Assembly: GCF_029525575.1 (NCBI RefSeq)
Contig: NZ_JAPDIA010000008.1
Span: forward strand, 248,001 to 312,000
Direction of reading: 5' to 3'
From: Cohnella rhizosphaerae
GTDB lineage: Bacteria; Bacillota; Bacilli; Paenibacillales; Paenibacillaceae
DNA: 64,000 bases
Shown: positions 18,237 to 27,311 of the stretch, in pieces
How positions within the stretch are numbered: position 1 is the stretch's first letter
Layout: every line of letters begins with the position of its first letter
Made by a program: the position numbers and the translations under genes
Notes under the pieces: model-generated
Database searches by the model: none
The model's input: the letters and a program-made list of their open reading frames with translations, nothing else
Told to the model about the DNA's origin: nothing

Positions 18237-18300
18237 CAAATCAAAACCGTTCCCTTCGCAGCTTGGGACGAACGTCCCGTGCTTTGAAGCAGAACGGTTT
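18237..18300 (-). terminator. Long-stem terminator after the subtilase gene
   Basis: On the minus strand AAACCGTTC (18300-18292) pairs with GAACGGTTT (to 18244), enclosing a smaller GGGACG/CGTCCC hairpin. A TTGATTTG tail follows. It lies about 85 bp beyond the subtilase stop. Confidence 0.55.
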
Positions 18301-18382
18301 ATTGGCGCCGCGCGTTAAATAAGGAACGGAGGCCCGGTTCGCGCGCCAGGGTAGCGAAGAGAGAGGCAATCCTGCAAGGACG

Positions 18383-20381
18383 TCAATGACCCAACAGATT
18401 GGACAACAGGTTCTGCAGTCTTTCAAGAAGCCGCTGCTCGACGACGTCGGGCCGGCCCGTGTTTTGTACATCGGTTTCGGCGGTCCGATCGGGTGCGGCC
18501 GCAGCCGCTTTTTGGCCGGCAGCCGCTTCGACGGCCGCGCGTACGTCGATCTGGCCGTAGCCGAATTCCGCGTCCTTGCCGGCTGCGCCCAGGTCCTTGG
18601 CGGTTTTGCCGAGCAGCTCCGCGATCCGGTCGTTCGTCAAGCCGCCGTCCGCCGCCAGCATGAGCGAAGCGAGCGCAGACACGTGCGGCGTAGCCATCGA
18701 CGTGCCGGACAGCGCCGCATAGCGGCTGCCGGGATACGTGCTGGCGATGGAGGTGCCTGGCGCGGCCACGTCGATGTAGTCGCCGTAATTCGAATACGGC
18801 GCCCGCAGCTCGTCGGAGCCGGTCGCGCCGACGGCGACGACCTCCGGATAGGCGGCCGGGTATCCGGGCCGATCCGTGTTATCGTTGCCGCTGGCGGCGA
18901 CGACGAGCACGCCCTTGCCGTGGGCGTACTTGATCGCGTCGTGAAGGAACTGTGCCTCCGCATAGTTGCCGAGGCTTAGATTGATGACATTCGCGCCGTG
19001 GTCCGCCGCCCAGATGATGCCTTCGGCGACGGAATAGGTCGTGCCCGCGCCTGAATTGTCCAGCGCTTTGACCGGCATCACCTTCGTGTACCAGGTCATG
19101 CCCGCGACGCCTTCGTTGTTGTTCACTTCGGCGGCGATAATGCCGGCCACGTGGGTGCCGTGGCCGACGTCGTCCTCGGGCTGCGCCGAAGGATCCACGA
19201 TATTCGTGCCTTTGACGAGACGCCCCTTCAGATCCGGGTGGTCCAGCTGCACGCCGGTATCGACGACGGCGACGATAATGTCCTGCTTGCCGCGGGTGAC
19301 GTTCCAGCCGCGCTCCGTCGCGATCTCCGGCAGATTCCACTGGTATTGCCCGTACAGCGTATCGTTCGGGACGATGTCCGCTTGGAGCGGACTGCCCGAG
19401 CCGAGAGGCGTCAGTCGTCCGGCGGGCTTGCCGTCGTTCGTCAAGTACAGGTAATGCGGTTCAGCAAAGACGGGATTCCAATGTTTCTTGAAATAGTCGA
19501 TCAATTGGGCAGTCCCGAGCGTCTTCGAGCGAAACACGTACGTTTGCCTGCGATGCTCGCGGGCGACCGACAGATTCAACGTTTTGCGCAGCTGGAGCAG
19601 TTCCCGAGGCGTAAGCTGACGCCGCAGCTTGACGACGACTTCGTTGACGGCATAATGGCTGGCGTTGCCGTTGGCATCGCCGGACGTGACCTGCTTGTCT
19701 TTCAGTCTGCCGGGTTCCGTCGCCTGCGTTCTGAACCGGCCGTTGTCGGGATAGGGCACGAGCCGCATGTTGCGGCGCTGGTGCTTGCCGACTTCGTCGA
19801 CGGCGTCCGCGTGGATGAGGGCGATCAGACCTTGGCCGCCGCTGCCGTCCGGCACCCCGAGCACGAAGCCGCTGTCGCCACGGATCGCAAGGGCGGCGGA
19901 TTCGTAGCTGCGTCCCTGACGAACCGCGGATTTCGCCTCCTGCCACGCCTGCCGAACCTTGCGGTCGTATGGCGCCAGCTTCGCGCCGGCGGCGGCGTCC
20001 GAAGCGCCGGCAGAACCGGACGTCCAGGCCATGGCTTCAAAGTGCGGGTTGGCGGACATCAGGTCGTTCATCAGCGCTTTTTTTTCGAGCATCGGACAGC
20101 GGGCCGGAGCCCGATCCGGAAGCGGCGGCCGCGAGCTTGCGCATATCGCTGCTGCATTCGATCCGGCACAGCATGCCGGTCGTCTCCATATCCCGCTCGA
20201 CGGTGCCAAGCTTCAGGGCGCGCTCCACCTTGGCCGCCGCCGCGTAATGATTTTCCGGGGGGAGTGCCGACGGAGACGCAGAACGGTCCCGAACGGCGGG
20301 CTGAGGCACGACGAGCGGCACGGCGAAGACGGCCACGGCGACGGTAAATAATAATCCGATGAACGCGTATCGGCGACGCAT
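18383..20381 (-). CDS. Secreted subtilisin-like serine protease (S8 family)
   Basis: This is an exported subtilase of about 665 residues after correction. A signal peptide (FIGLLFTVAVAVFAVPLVVP) is followed by a long prodomain with a fervidolysin-like N-domain (VVKLRRQLTPRELLQLRK). The catalytic core carries Asp in VAVVDTGVQLDHPDL (about residue 372), His in GHGTHVAGIIAAEVN (about 408) and Ser in GTSMATPHVSALA (about 557). The T8 run at 20078-20085 splits the prodomain. Removing one base joins the signal-peptide frame (ending SDARKK) to the protease frame (ALMNDLMSANPHFE). The start at 20381 is preceded by AAAGGAG. It is monocistronic, with its own terminator. Substrates are not predictable. 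Confidence 0.9.
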
Positions 20382-20595
20382 GAGCGTATCGACTCCTTTG
20401 TCATGTGAAGATGAACGCAATGATTTTGAATCCGTCCTTTGTAGGCTTTGATACAGGGCAAAAATTATACGGGGGGAATTGCGGCGGCGCAGTACCTTTC
20501 AGGGGCGTTTTATGTTACGATAAGTTCATTGCGTCTCTCGGGAACTCTGTGAGGCGCCCCATGCATGTGCATATATGGAAAGGGGAAAGCAATCT

Positions 20596-21088
20596 ATGCC
20601 ATCCGCCAACGTGAAGGCGTTAGCCGAGTCCAGCCGCGACAAACTGAAAGCGGCCATCGATCCACTTGAGACCTTCCTGAACGGACACGCGCTCCCGCAG
20701 TTGGTTGCCGAAGATAACACCGAATCTTTTTACGCCGGACTGCTGTCCGATCTCCGCCACCTGCTCGTATTTTCGGAGGTGTCATACGAGAAGCTGGGCG
20801 CGTTGCTGCGTCGGCCGAACTTCGACGAGAAGGCCGCCGAGCGTTCGCTTTACGAGGTATATCATTATTGCGTCAACGCCTTTTTTTTATCCGAAGAACG
20901 AAGGGTATTCCGAAGACGGCCGCTACGCTTACACCGGCCAGGACGCGATTCGCTTCCGCGCCAAGCCCGTGCGCGCGGTGCGCGATCTCGTGCTCGGCGT
21001 ATCGCGCGTCTACGAGGAGCTTCGGGAAGACCTCGCTTATTATGAGAGCGAATACCTGATTCAATGCCGCTTGCAGCAGTCCAAATAA
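20596..21088 (+). CDS. ypuI: YpuI-like DUF3907 protein
   Basis: The protein of about 163 residues resembles Bacillus subtilis YpuI (DUF3907), a soluble protein of unknown function. Recognisable stretches are FYAGLLSDLRHLLVFSE, AAERSLYEVYHYCVNAFF, YAYTGQDAIRF and ELREDLAYYESEY. The T8 run at 20881-20888 breaks the frame; with seven T the protein continues FFYPKNEGYSEDGRYAYTG to the TAA at 21086. ATG 20596 follows an AAGGGG site and is preferred to ATG 20575. No operon partner is obvious. Confidence 0.8.
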
Positions 21089-21173
21089 GGCCAAGCAAGC
21101 CTGCATATCCCTGACCGCCGTCCGCATGCGCCGGCCTTTCGTGGCCACACTAAGCGGCGGAGGTGATTCCGTT

Positions 21174-21383
21174 ATGCCTAGTGGCGTAGCTTGCAGCGTC
21201 AGCAATTGCGCGTTCTGGGACAAGGGCAACCGGTGCGGCGCAGAACAGATCGCCATCGAGATCGACGCGCACGCCAAGGCCGACTGGAACGAGGAGTTCG
21301 CGGACGAGTCTTTCGCCGATCACCGCGACAAGGCCGCCAGCTCGAAGAGCACCTGCTGCCTGACCTTTAAGCCGCAATCTTGA
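21174..21383 (+). CDS. DUF1540 domain protein
   Basis: The small 69-residue protein has the cysteine pattern of DUF1540: ACSVSNCAFWDKGNRCGAEQ followed by a late STCCLTF. These suggest a bound metal, possibly zinc. ATG 21174 has a strong GGAGGTG site; an upstream in-frame ATG at 21126 does not. The function is unknown. Members are common in spore-forming Firmicutes. A terminator follows within 20 bp, so it is probably expressed alone or with the YpuI-like gene. Confidence 0.82.
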   Translation: MPSGVACSVSNCAFWDKGNRCGAEQIAIEIDAHAKADWNEEFADESFADHRDKAASSKSTCCLTFKPQS

Positions 21384-21399
21384 TCTTTCGTAATCGCCG

Positions 21400-21448
21400 A
21401 TCGCCGTCCGCGCCGGGTTTTCCCGAAGCGGGCGGCGATTGCGTTTTT
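21400..21448 (+). terminator. Terminator after the DUF1540 gene
   Basis: ATCGCCGTCCGC (from 21400) pairs with GCGGGCGGCGAT (to 21439). GCGTTTTT follows. Confidence 0.75.
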
Positions 21449-21540
21449 AACGGAATATTCGCGGCGATGCGCTGGTCGTGCGCCGCGAAGTGTTGTACAA
21501 TGAAAAAAGTAAAATGTCGAACAAAAGGGCGGATTCGTCG

Positions 21541-22341
21541 ATGACATATATGAACGGCATCACGGGAAGCGTCGACCCGCGGATGTTGAAGCAGCTTTTG
21601 CTTGCGCAACTCACTTCGGGCATCGATCCGTTCGCGGGAAGCGCCGACGCCGTGACCTCGGGCGCCGGGGACGACAATTTGTTCACCCAATTGCTTTCGC
21701 AATACATGGGCGGCACGGGCGTTTTCGGTAGCGCCAACTCGGACCCGCTGACCGGTACCTCTGGCAATGAATCCGATTATGCGAGCCTCGGCCTGTTGTC
21801 CCTGAACGCCCGTTCTGACGGTGCGGGGCTTGGGCTGTCCTCCCTGAATTCCCGGTCTTTCGGGACGAGCCTTCTGAGCGGCGTCGGCTCGGGCGAACTC
21901 GCGGCGGACGGGAGCGCGTCCACGTCGGCATACGACGGCTTGATTCAAGCCGCCGCGGCGCGCTACGGGATCGATCCCGCGCTGATCAAGGGCGTCATAC
22001 AGATCGAGTCTTCGTTTAATCCGACCGCAGGTTCGTCGGCAGGCGCCAAGGGGCTCATGCAGCTGATGGATAGCACCGCGGCTGGCCTCGGCGTCGCGGA
22101 TTCGTTCGACCCGGCGCAAAATATCGACGGCGGCAGCCGCTATCTTTCGTACCTACTTCGCAAGTACGACGGCAGCGAGATGACCGCGCTTGCGGCTTAC
22201 AACGCAGGGCCGGGACGCGTCGACCGCATCGGCCTCCGTACCGACGAGGACGTAGCGGCCCGGTTGTCCGAGCTGCCGGCGGAGACGCAGGCGTATATCG
22301 GCAAAGTGTTGTCGGCGCGCAGCGGTTGGACGCTGCCGTAA
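21541..22341 (+). CDS. Lytic transglycosylase (SLT domain)
   Basis: The 266-residue protein ends in a Slt70-like lytic transglycosylase domain that cleaves peptidoglycan glycan strands. The catalytic glutamate is in GVIQIESSFNPTAGSS, followed by AKGLMQLMDSTAAGLG and ALAAYNAGPGRVDR. The N-terminal 120 residues are low complexity, rich in Ser/Gly/Leu, with a repeated LxSLNxRS motif. No classical signal peptide is seen, as in some Bacillus relatives. The start is uncertain: ATG 21541 has only a weak GGGCGG upstream, and an in-frame ATG lies at 21514. A TACAAT at 21496-21501 could be its -10. Confidence 0.88.
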   Translation: MTYMNGITGSVDPRMLKQLLLAQLTSGIDPFAGSADAVTSGAGDDNLFTQLLSQYMGGTGVFGSANSDPLTGTSGNESDYASLGLLSLNARSDGAGLGLSSLNSRSFGTSLLSGVGSGELAADGSASTSAYDGLIQAAAARYGIDPALIKGVIQIESSFNPTAGSSAGAKGLMQLMDSTAAGLGVADSFDPAQNIDGGSRYLSYLLRKYDGSEMTALAAYNAGPGRVDRIGLRTDEDVAARLSELPAETQAYIGKVLSARSGWTLP

Positions 22342-22382
22342 AACGACGGTTCACCGGATTACTTAGCGCTGGCGCGAGAGGG

Positions 22383-22417
22383 GATCAGGGCGGCTTCGTG
22401 CCGCCTTTGATCTTTTT
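22383..22417 (+). terminator. Terminator after the lytic transglycosylase
   Basis: GATCA-GGCGGC pairs with GCCGCC-TGATC around a TTCGT loop, followed by TTTTT. It separates this gene from the nifZ-thiI unit. Confidence 0.9.
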
Positions 22418-22450
22418 CTTTGTTTTCGGCAAAGAAAGGAAATCGTCCTA

Positions 22451-23610
22451 TTGAAAACCTACTACTTCGACCATAGCGCATCGACGCCGCCCTACGAATC
22501 CGTGATACGAACGGTCGCCGAGCTGATGACCGAGCACTATGCGAATCCTTCGGCGCTTCACCGGGCCGGTACCGAGGCCGGCAAGCTGGTCGAACGCGCC
22601 AGATCGGCAGTCGCCGCGCTGTTCGGCGCGACGCCTGGCGAAGTCGTCTTCACGTCGGGCGGCACGGAGAGCAACAATCTGGCAATGAAGGGCATACTGG
22701 GGCATACGGGCCGCAAGGGCAAGCACCTGGTCACGACGGCGATCGAGCATTCGTCGGTGCACGCGACGGCCAAACAGCTCGAGCGCGAAGGCGTGCGCGT
22801 CACGTACCTGATGCCTGACGCGCAAGGCCGGATCGCCCCGGCCGACGTCGCCGCGGCCATTACCGAAGATACCGCGCTGGTGAGCGTCATGCACGTGAAC
22901 AACGAGACCGGCGCGCTGCAGCCGATCGAGGCGATCGGCGAACTCCTCCGGCGTCATCCGCGCATCCGGTTCCATGTGGACGGCGTACAGGCGGTAGGCA
23001 AGGTGCCGTTCGAATGGACGCGGTCGCGCGTCGATCTGTACAGCGCTTCGGCTCACAAGTTCAGAGGCCCGAGGGGCGCCGGATATTTGCTCGTGCGCGA
23101 AGGGCTCAAGCTTCGCCCGCTGCTTGCCGGCGGCGGCCAGGAGAGCGACGTCCGAAGCGGCACGCACAATTTGCCTGGCATCGTAGGCATGGCGCAGGCG
23201 CTTCGGCTCGCCCTCGAATCGATGCCGGAGCGGCGCGCGCGCATGTACGAGCTGAGGCGAAGGCTGATAGACGCCTTGAAGGACATGCCGGAGCTCGTGC
23301 TGAACAGCCCCGAAGACGCGGCTGTCGCCTCCCCGCAGATCGTTAACTTGTCCTATCCGGGTATGCGGCCGGAAGTCTTGCTTCATATGCTCGAAGAACA
23401 TGGCGTGCTCGTATCTACGCAGTCGGCTTGTTCGTCCAAGAGCCTGAAGCCGAGCCGCGTGCTGATGGCGATGGGCCTCGGAGAAGCGAGGGGGGGGCCG
23501 GCAGCATCCGGATCAGCTTCGGAGACGAGCATACGACCGGAGATATCGATACGCTGGCCGAGCGGCTGCGGATGACCGTAGCCAAGCTGAAGCCGCTGGA
23601 AAGGGACTAG
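22451..23610 (+). CDS. nifZ: Cysteine desulfurase (NifS/IscS family), ThiI partner
   Basis: This PLP enzyme takes sulfur from cysteine; the location directly before thiI indicates that it feeds ThiI for tRNA 4-thiouridine. The PLP lysine is in SASAHKFRGPRGAGYL, the cofactor histidine in TTAIEHSSVHATAK, and the persulfide cysteine in VSTQSACSSKSLKPSR. TTG 22451 follows AAAGGA. The G8 run at 23490-23497 breaks the frame near the C-terminus. Six G (or nine) restores GSIRISFGDEHTTGD and the stop at 23608, 3 bp before thiI. The corrected length is about 385 residues. Confidence 0.9.
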
Positions 23611-23613
23611 ACG

Positions 23614-24843
23614 ATGAATTTTGACTATTTGCTCGTTCGGCTCGGCGAGCTCACGCTCAAAGGGCGCAACCGCGGCAAGTTCGAGTCGCTCATGCTCGGC
23701 AAGATCAAGCAGGCGCTTGCGCAATACCCGGAGCTGACATACGAGAGCGCGTTCGGCCGGGTTTATATTAAGTTGAACGGGGCGGACGGTACGCGCGTCC
23801 TCTCCAGATTGACCGACGTGTTCGGGATTTGGACGATCAGTCCGGTCGTCAAGACGAAGCACGATCTCGAAGACATCCGCAAGGCCGCGCTCGCCGTCAT
23901 GGACGCGCATCGGCCGGTTCCTTCGACCTTTAAAATGAGCGTGAAGCGCGCCTGGAAAGGGTTCCCCCACGACTCCATGGAAATGAACCATCTGGTCGGC
24001 GCCCACGTGCTCCGCAATTCGCCTTCGCTTCGGGTAGACGTACGCGAGCCCGAAGTCGAGCTCAGGCTCGATATCCAGCACCAGGGCGTCTTCGTATATT
24101 GCACGGTCGTGCCGGGAGCCGGGGGCTTCCCGCTCGGCATGAACGGCAAGGCGATGCTGCTGCTGTCGGGCGGCATCGACAGCCCCGTAGCCGGCTGGAC
24201 CGCGATGCGCAAAGGGCTCGAGATCGAAGCGGTGCATTTCCACAGCTACCCGTTCACGAGCCAGCAGGCGACGGATAAGGTCGTCGCCCTGGCACAGCGG
24301 CTTGCTCATTACGGCGGGCGCATCAAGCTCCACCTCGTGCCGTTCACCGAGCTGCAGACGCTGCTGGCGCAGCAGAAGCAGGATCATCTCATCATTACGC
24401 TGATGCGGCGGTCGATGCTGCGAATTGCGGAGCGTCTCGCGGAGCGCTCGGGCGCGCTTGCCCTCGTCACGGGGGACAGCCTCGGCCAGGTCGCCAGCCA
24501 GACGCTGGGCAGCATGAACGTCATCGGGCGGACGGCTTCATTGCCGCTGCTTCGCCCGCTCGTGATGATGGACAAACTCGAGATCATCCGGATCTCCGAA
24601 CGGATCGGTACGTATGAGACGTCCATTTTGCCTTACGAGGATTGCTGCACGCTGTTCGTGCCCAAATCGCCGGCGACCAATCCGAATTTGCGCGTCGTCG
24701 AAGGCATCGAGCATGCGCTGGGCGAGCAGCTGGAGCGTCTGGTTGCCGAGGCGGTCGCGGGCACGGAGACGGTCGTCATGACGCCGCAGGGAAAGGAAGA
24801 AGAAAAACGTCCAACGGCAGCGCCCGAGGACCGGTGGTTTTAA
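23614..24843 (+). CDS. thiI: tRNA 4-thiouridine synthase ThiI
   Basis: The 409-residue enzyme adenylates and thiolates U8 of tRNA. It has an N-terminal ferredoxin-like region (YLLVRLGELTLKGRNR), a THUMP domain, and the PP-loop ATPase (MLLLSGGIDSPVAGWTAMRK). It lacks the C-terminal rhodanese domain of Escherichia coli ThiI, as in Bacillus, so sulfur must come from the adjacent desulfurase. A cysteine pair, EDCCTLF, lies near residue 345. It is co-transcribed with nifZ (3-bp gap). Confidence 0.95.
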   Translation: MNFDYLLVRLGELTLKGRNRGKFESLMLGKIKQALAQYPELTYESAFGRVYIKLNGADGTRVLSRLTDVFGIWTISPVVKTKHDLEDIRKAALAVMDAHRPVPSTFKMSVKRAWKGFPHDSMEMNHLVGAHVLRNSPSLRVDVREPEVELRLDIQHQGVFVYCTVVPGAGGFPLGMNGKAMLLLSGGIDSPVAGWTAMRKGLEIEAVHFHSYPFTSQQATDKVVALAQRLAHYGGRIKLHLVPFTELQTLLAQQKQDHLIITLMRRSMLRIAERLAERSGALALVTGDSLGQVASQTLGSMNVIGRTASLPLLRPLVMMDKLEIIRISERIGTYETSILPYEDCCTLFVPKSPATNPNLRVVEGIEHALGEQLERLVAEAVAGTETVVMTPQGKEEEKRPTAAPEDRWF

Positions 24844-24857
24844 GCGAAACAAACAAT

Positions 24858-24899
24858 AGCCTATGCGGACCGGCCGTCGCCCCGCGCAGGCTTTTTTTT
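24858..24899 (+). terminator. Terminator of nifZ-thiI
   Basis: AGCCT-TGCGG pairs with CCGCG-AGGCT with small mismatches, followed by eight T. Confidence 0.75.
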
Positions 24900-24907
24900 A
24901 CGCAAGC

Positions 24908-24943
24908 AAAAAAACAGCCGAGCCCCGATCGGGGCTCGGCTGT
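24908..24943 (-). terminator. Terminator of the minus-strand TerC gene
   Basis: A 30-bp perfect palindrome (24914-24943; ACAGCCGAGCCCCGAT half) is followed, on the minus strand, by a run of seven T (24914-24908). Confidence 0.85.
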
Positions 24944-24958
24944 TCGACTGGCATAAGG

Positions 24959-25679
24959 TTACGGCGTGTTCGGAGAATTCAGCTTGGCTTCGTTTTTGCG
25001 GTTTTTGGCGGCGTTGCTCCAGATGCCGAGCGCCAGCACCGCAACGACGATCACGATAATAAACGCCCAGTTCGTCGCATCGTTGTCGAACAATTGCTCG
25101 AATTTCTTTTCGTGGGTGATCATCTTGGCCGCGGTATACGCGAGTACCGCGGAGCCGATGTAGATAATCCACGGGAACCGCTTGATTAAATTGACGAACA
25201 GCGTGCTGCCCCATACGACGATCGGGATGCTGATCAGCAGGCCGAGGATGACCAGCAGCGTGCTGTGATCCGCGGAGCCGCCGCCGGAAGCGGCCCCCGC
25301 GACGGCGATGACGTTGTCGAGGCCCATCGCGGCATCGGCGATGACGATCGTGCGGATGGCGCTCCATAGATTGTTGCCGGCTTCGACGTGCTCGTGCGAT
25401 TCTTCCTGCACGAGAAGCTTGTAGGCGATCCAGATCAGCACGACGCCGCCGACCGCGAGCAGGAACGGGATTTTAAGCAAATATACGATCAGCAGCGTCG
25501 CGATCACACGAATGATGACGGCGCCGGCTGTTCCCCACAAAATCGCTTTTTTCTGGCTCGCCTTGGGCAAGTTCCGGGCAGCCAGGCCGATCACGATCGC
25601 GTTGTCGCCCGCGAGCATCAAGTCGATCAAGACGATCGTGATCAAAGCGGTAAAAAATTCGGCGTTCAAAAAAATCCAT
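24959..25679 (-). CDS. TerC/YjbE family metal transporter, copy 1
   Basis: The protein of about 239 residues has seven helices and the two acidic signatures of the TerC family: LIDLMLAGDNAIVIGLAAR and ADAAMGLDNVIAVAGAA. Bacillus homologues export or transfer Mn2+ to exported proteins. The in-frame start in the given sequence is a TTG without a ribosome binding site. Ten bases further upstream an ATG (25679) has GGAGGG at the right distance. Removing one base from the A7 run at 25668-25674 joins that ATG to the frame (MDFLNAEFF). It is divergent from a paralogue. Confidence 0.85.
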
Positions 25680-25703
25680 TTCCGACCCTCCAGCGTTGAA
25701 TTG

Positions 25704-25715
25704 ATAAACGTTTAT
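25704..25715. promoter_or_regulatory. 12-bp palindrome between divergent TerC genes
   Basis: ATAAACGTTTAT is a perfect palindrome 25 bp upstream of copy 1 in the 133-bp divergent intergenic region. It could be a regulator site shared by both genes. I see no yybP-ykoY manganese riboswitch there. Confidence 0.3.
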
Positions 25716-25812
25716 ACGGCGGGCGGACGAGAAGGATTCAAAAAAATGCGGCGTCTGCGCCTTTCATATTAATACGGGCCTGTACATATAACTTGGGGAG
25801 GGGGTGCGCGCC

Positions 25813-26487
25813 ATGGATTTGTGGGGTCAATTGGTCGTGTTCGCGCAAATCGTGCTTATTAATCTGTTGCTCAGCGGCGACAATGCCGTCGTTATCGCCA
25901 TGGCCGGCCGAAGGCTGCCGCCCGCGCAGCGACGGCGCGCCGTGTGGTGGGGCGCGGCAGCGGCCGTGCTGCTCCGCTGCGCGCTCACCGTGCTGGCCGC
26001 TTTATTGCTGGACATTCCATTTTTGCAGACGGCCGGCGCCATCCTGTTGTTCGTCATCGCATACAAGCTGCTGACCGATCATAAGGAAGAGATGAACGCC
26101 GGCGCCGGCGCTTCCACGCTAGCGGGCGCCGTATGGACGATCGTGGTCGCCGACTTCGTCATGAGCTTGGACAACGTGCTCGCGGTCGCCGCCGTCGCCG
26201 GCGGGGATACGGCGCTGCTCCTGATCGGCATCGCGATGAGCATACCTATCATTATTTGGGGAAGCTCGTTTATTATGCATCTGCTCGACCGGTATCCTGT
26301 CCTTTTGTACTTTGGCGGCGGATTGCTGGCCTATGCCGCTTGCGAGATGGCGTTGAAGGATAAGGGGATTGCGCCGCTAATCGCGCAGCTCGGCGACAAC
26401 GGATTGCGGGCGCTGCCCTTCGCCACGGTGGCCGCGCTTCTGTTCGCGGCGCTTTGGATGAAGCGCAAAAGCCGCGTGCATTCGTGA
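25813..26487 (+). CDS. TerC/YjbE family metal transporter, copy 2
   Basis: The 224-residue paralogue of the divergent gene has the conserved LINLLLSGDNAVVIAMAGR and ADFVMSLDNVLAVAAVAGG signatures and about seven helices. ATG 25813 is used because GGGGAGGGGG precedes it at 8 nt; an in-frame GTG lies at 25804. Metal specificity is inferred only from the family (manganese). Having two TerC proteins head to head suggests shared control. Confidence 0.88.
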   Translation: MDLWGQLVVFAQIVLINLLLSGDNAVVIAMAGRRLPPAQRRRAVWWGAAAAVLLRCALTVLAALLLDIPFLQTAGAILLFVIAYKLLTDHKEEMNAGAGASTLAGAVWTIVVADFVMSLDNVLAVAAVAGGDTALLLIGIAMSIPIIIWGSSFIMHLLDRYPVLLYFGGGLLAYAACEMALKDKGIAPLIAQLGDNGLRALPFATVAALLFAALWMKRKSRVHS

Positions 26488-26617
26488 CAGCATTGTGGCT
26501 TTTCAACTTTTTTTAAAGGCGTCGAACTAGTTTTTTACCCCGACTTCCATTAAACTGTTAGATAAAAGAAACGAATTTCGTTCGTTCGCAATAGACAAGC
26601 GAAGTGGGGGAGACGCG

Positions 26618-27112
26618 TTGAACAAGCAATCCGCCGCGGTCGGAATCTGGATTTTGGCTGCGGGATTGATCATTTTGCTCGGCAAGCTGGGCGTCTTTTC
26701 ATTTATCGGAGCCATATTTTGGCCGATTCTGATTTTAATCGTCGGCATTTTGCTGCATGTGCTTTATTTCGGCGGCATCCTGCCGGCCGTCACGCTGGTG
26801 CCGGCGGGCATCCTGACCGGCTCGTCGCTGCTGCTCATGGTCGGCAACTGGTTCGGCTGGGGATCGATGCGGTATTTGTGGCCGCTGTTCTTGCTCTCGA
26901 TCGCGATCGGCCTGTACGAATACGCCGTATTCGGCATCGGCAAGGACCGCACGGTATGGAACGCCGCGATGGGCATCGGGGCGCTTTCGCTTCTGCTCTT
27001 CGCCATCATGCTGCTATGGACTTGGGGCATCTACCTGCTTGCCGTCGCCTTGATTGGATTCGGAGTCTGGCTTGTTATGAGCAGGCGCAAGCCGCGCAGG
27101 CGCCGCCGCTAA
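26618..27112 (+). CDS. Small multi-pass membrane protein (LiaI/LiaF N-terminal-like)
   Basis: The 164-residue protein is almost entirely hydrophobic, with about six helices, and ends in an arginine cluster (MSRRKPRRRRR). The N-terminal pattern (GIWILAAGLIILLGKLGVFS, then FWPILILIVGI) resembles the LiaI/LiaF-type transmembrane domain found in envelope-stress proteins. No function can be assigned. TTG 26618 follows GGGGGAG. It is a single gene between copy 2 of the TerC pair and the typA promoter. Confidence 0.75.
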   Translation: MNKQSAAVGIWILAAGLIILLGKLGVFSFIGAIFWPILILIVGILLHVLYFGGILPAVTLVPAGILTGSSLLLMVGNWFGWGSMRYLWPLFLLSIAIGLYEYAVFGIGKDRTVWNAAMGIGALSLLLFAIMLLWTWGIYLLAVALIGFGVWLVMSRRKPRRRRR

Positions 27113-27142
27113 CCCGATCCGGAGGAGATCCGGAAGAGAGGG

Positions 27143-27171
27143 TTGGCAATCGGGCGCGCTTAGCGTATAAT
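27143..27171 (+). promoter_or_regulatory. Sigma-A promoter of typA
   Basis: TTGGCA (27143-27148), 17-bp spacer, TATAAT (27166-27171). The leader to the typA ATG is about 135 nt, long enough for post-transcriptional control, but no known riboswitch is recognisable in it. Confidence 0.7.
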
Positions 27172-27311
27172 TGAAGGGATGTAGACAACGTCGGCCTCGC
27201 GTCGGCGTTTTGTGTTGGACACGGTATATTAGGGGCGGCATGTTCGCGACAGTCGAAGCGGGCCTGCCGATCGTAATGGATACAGATATAAAAATTACAA
27301 GGAGTGGAACC

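Noticed and set aside
25680-25812. yybP-ykoY manganese riboswitch upstream of the TerC genes
   Set aside because: The conserved loops of that motif are absent and the leader is too short.
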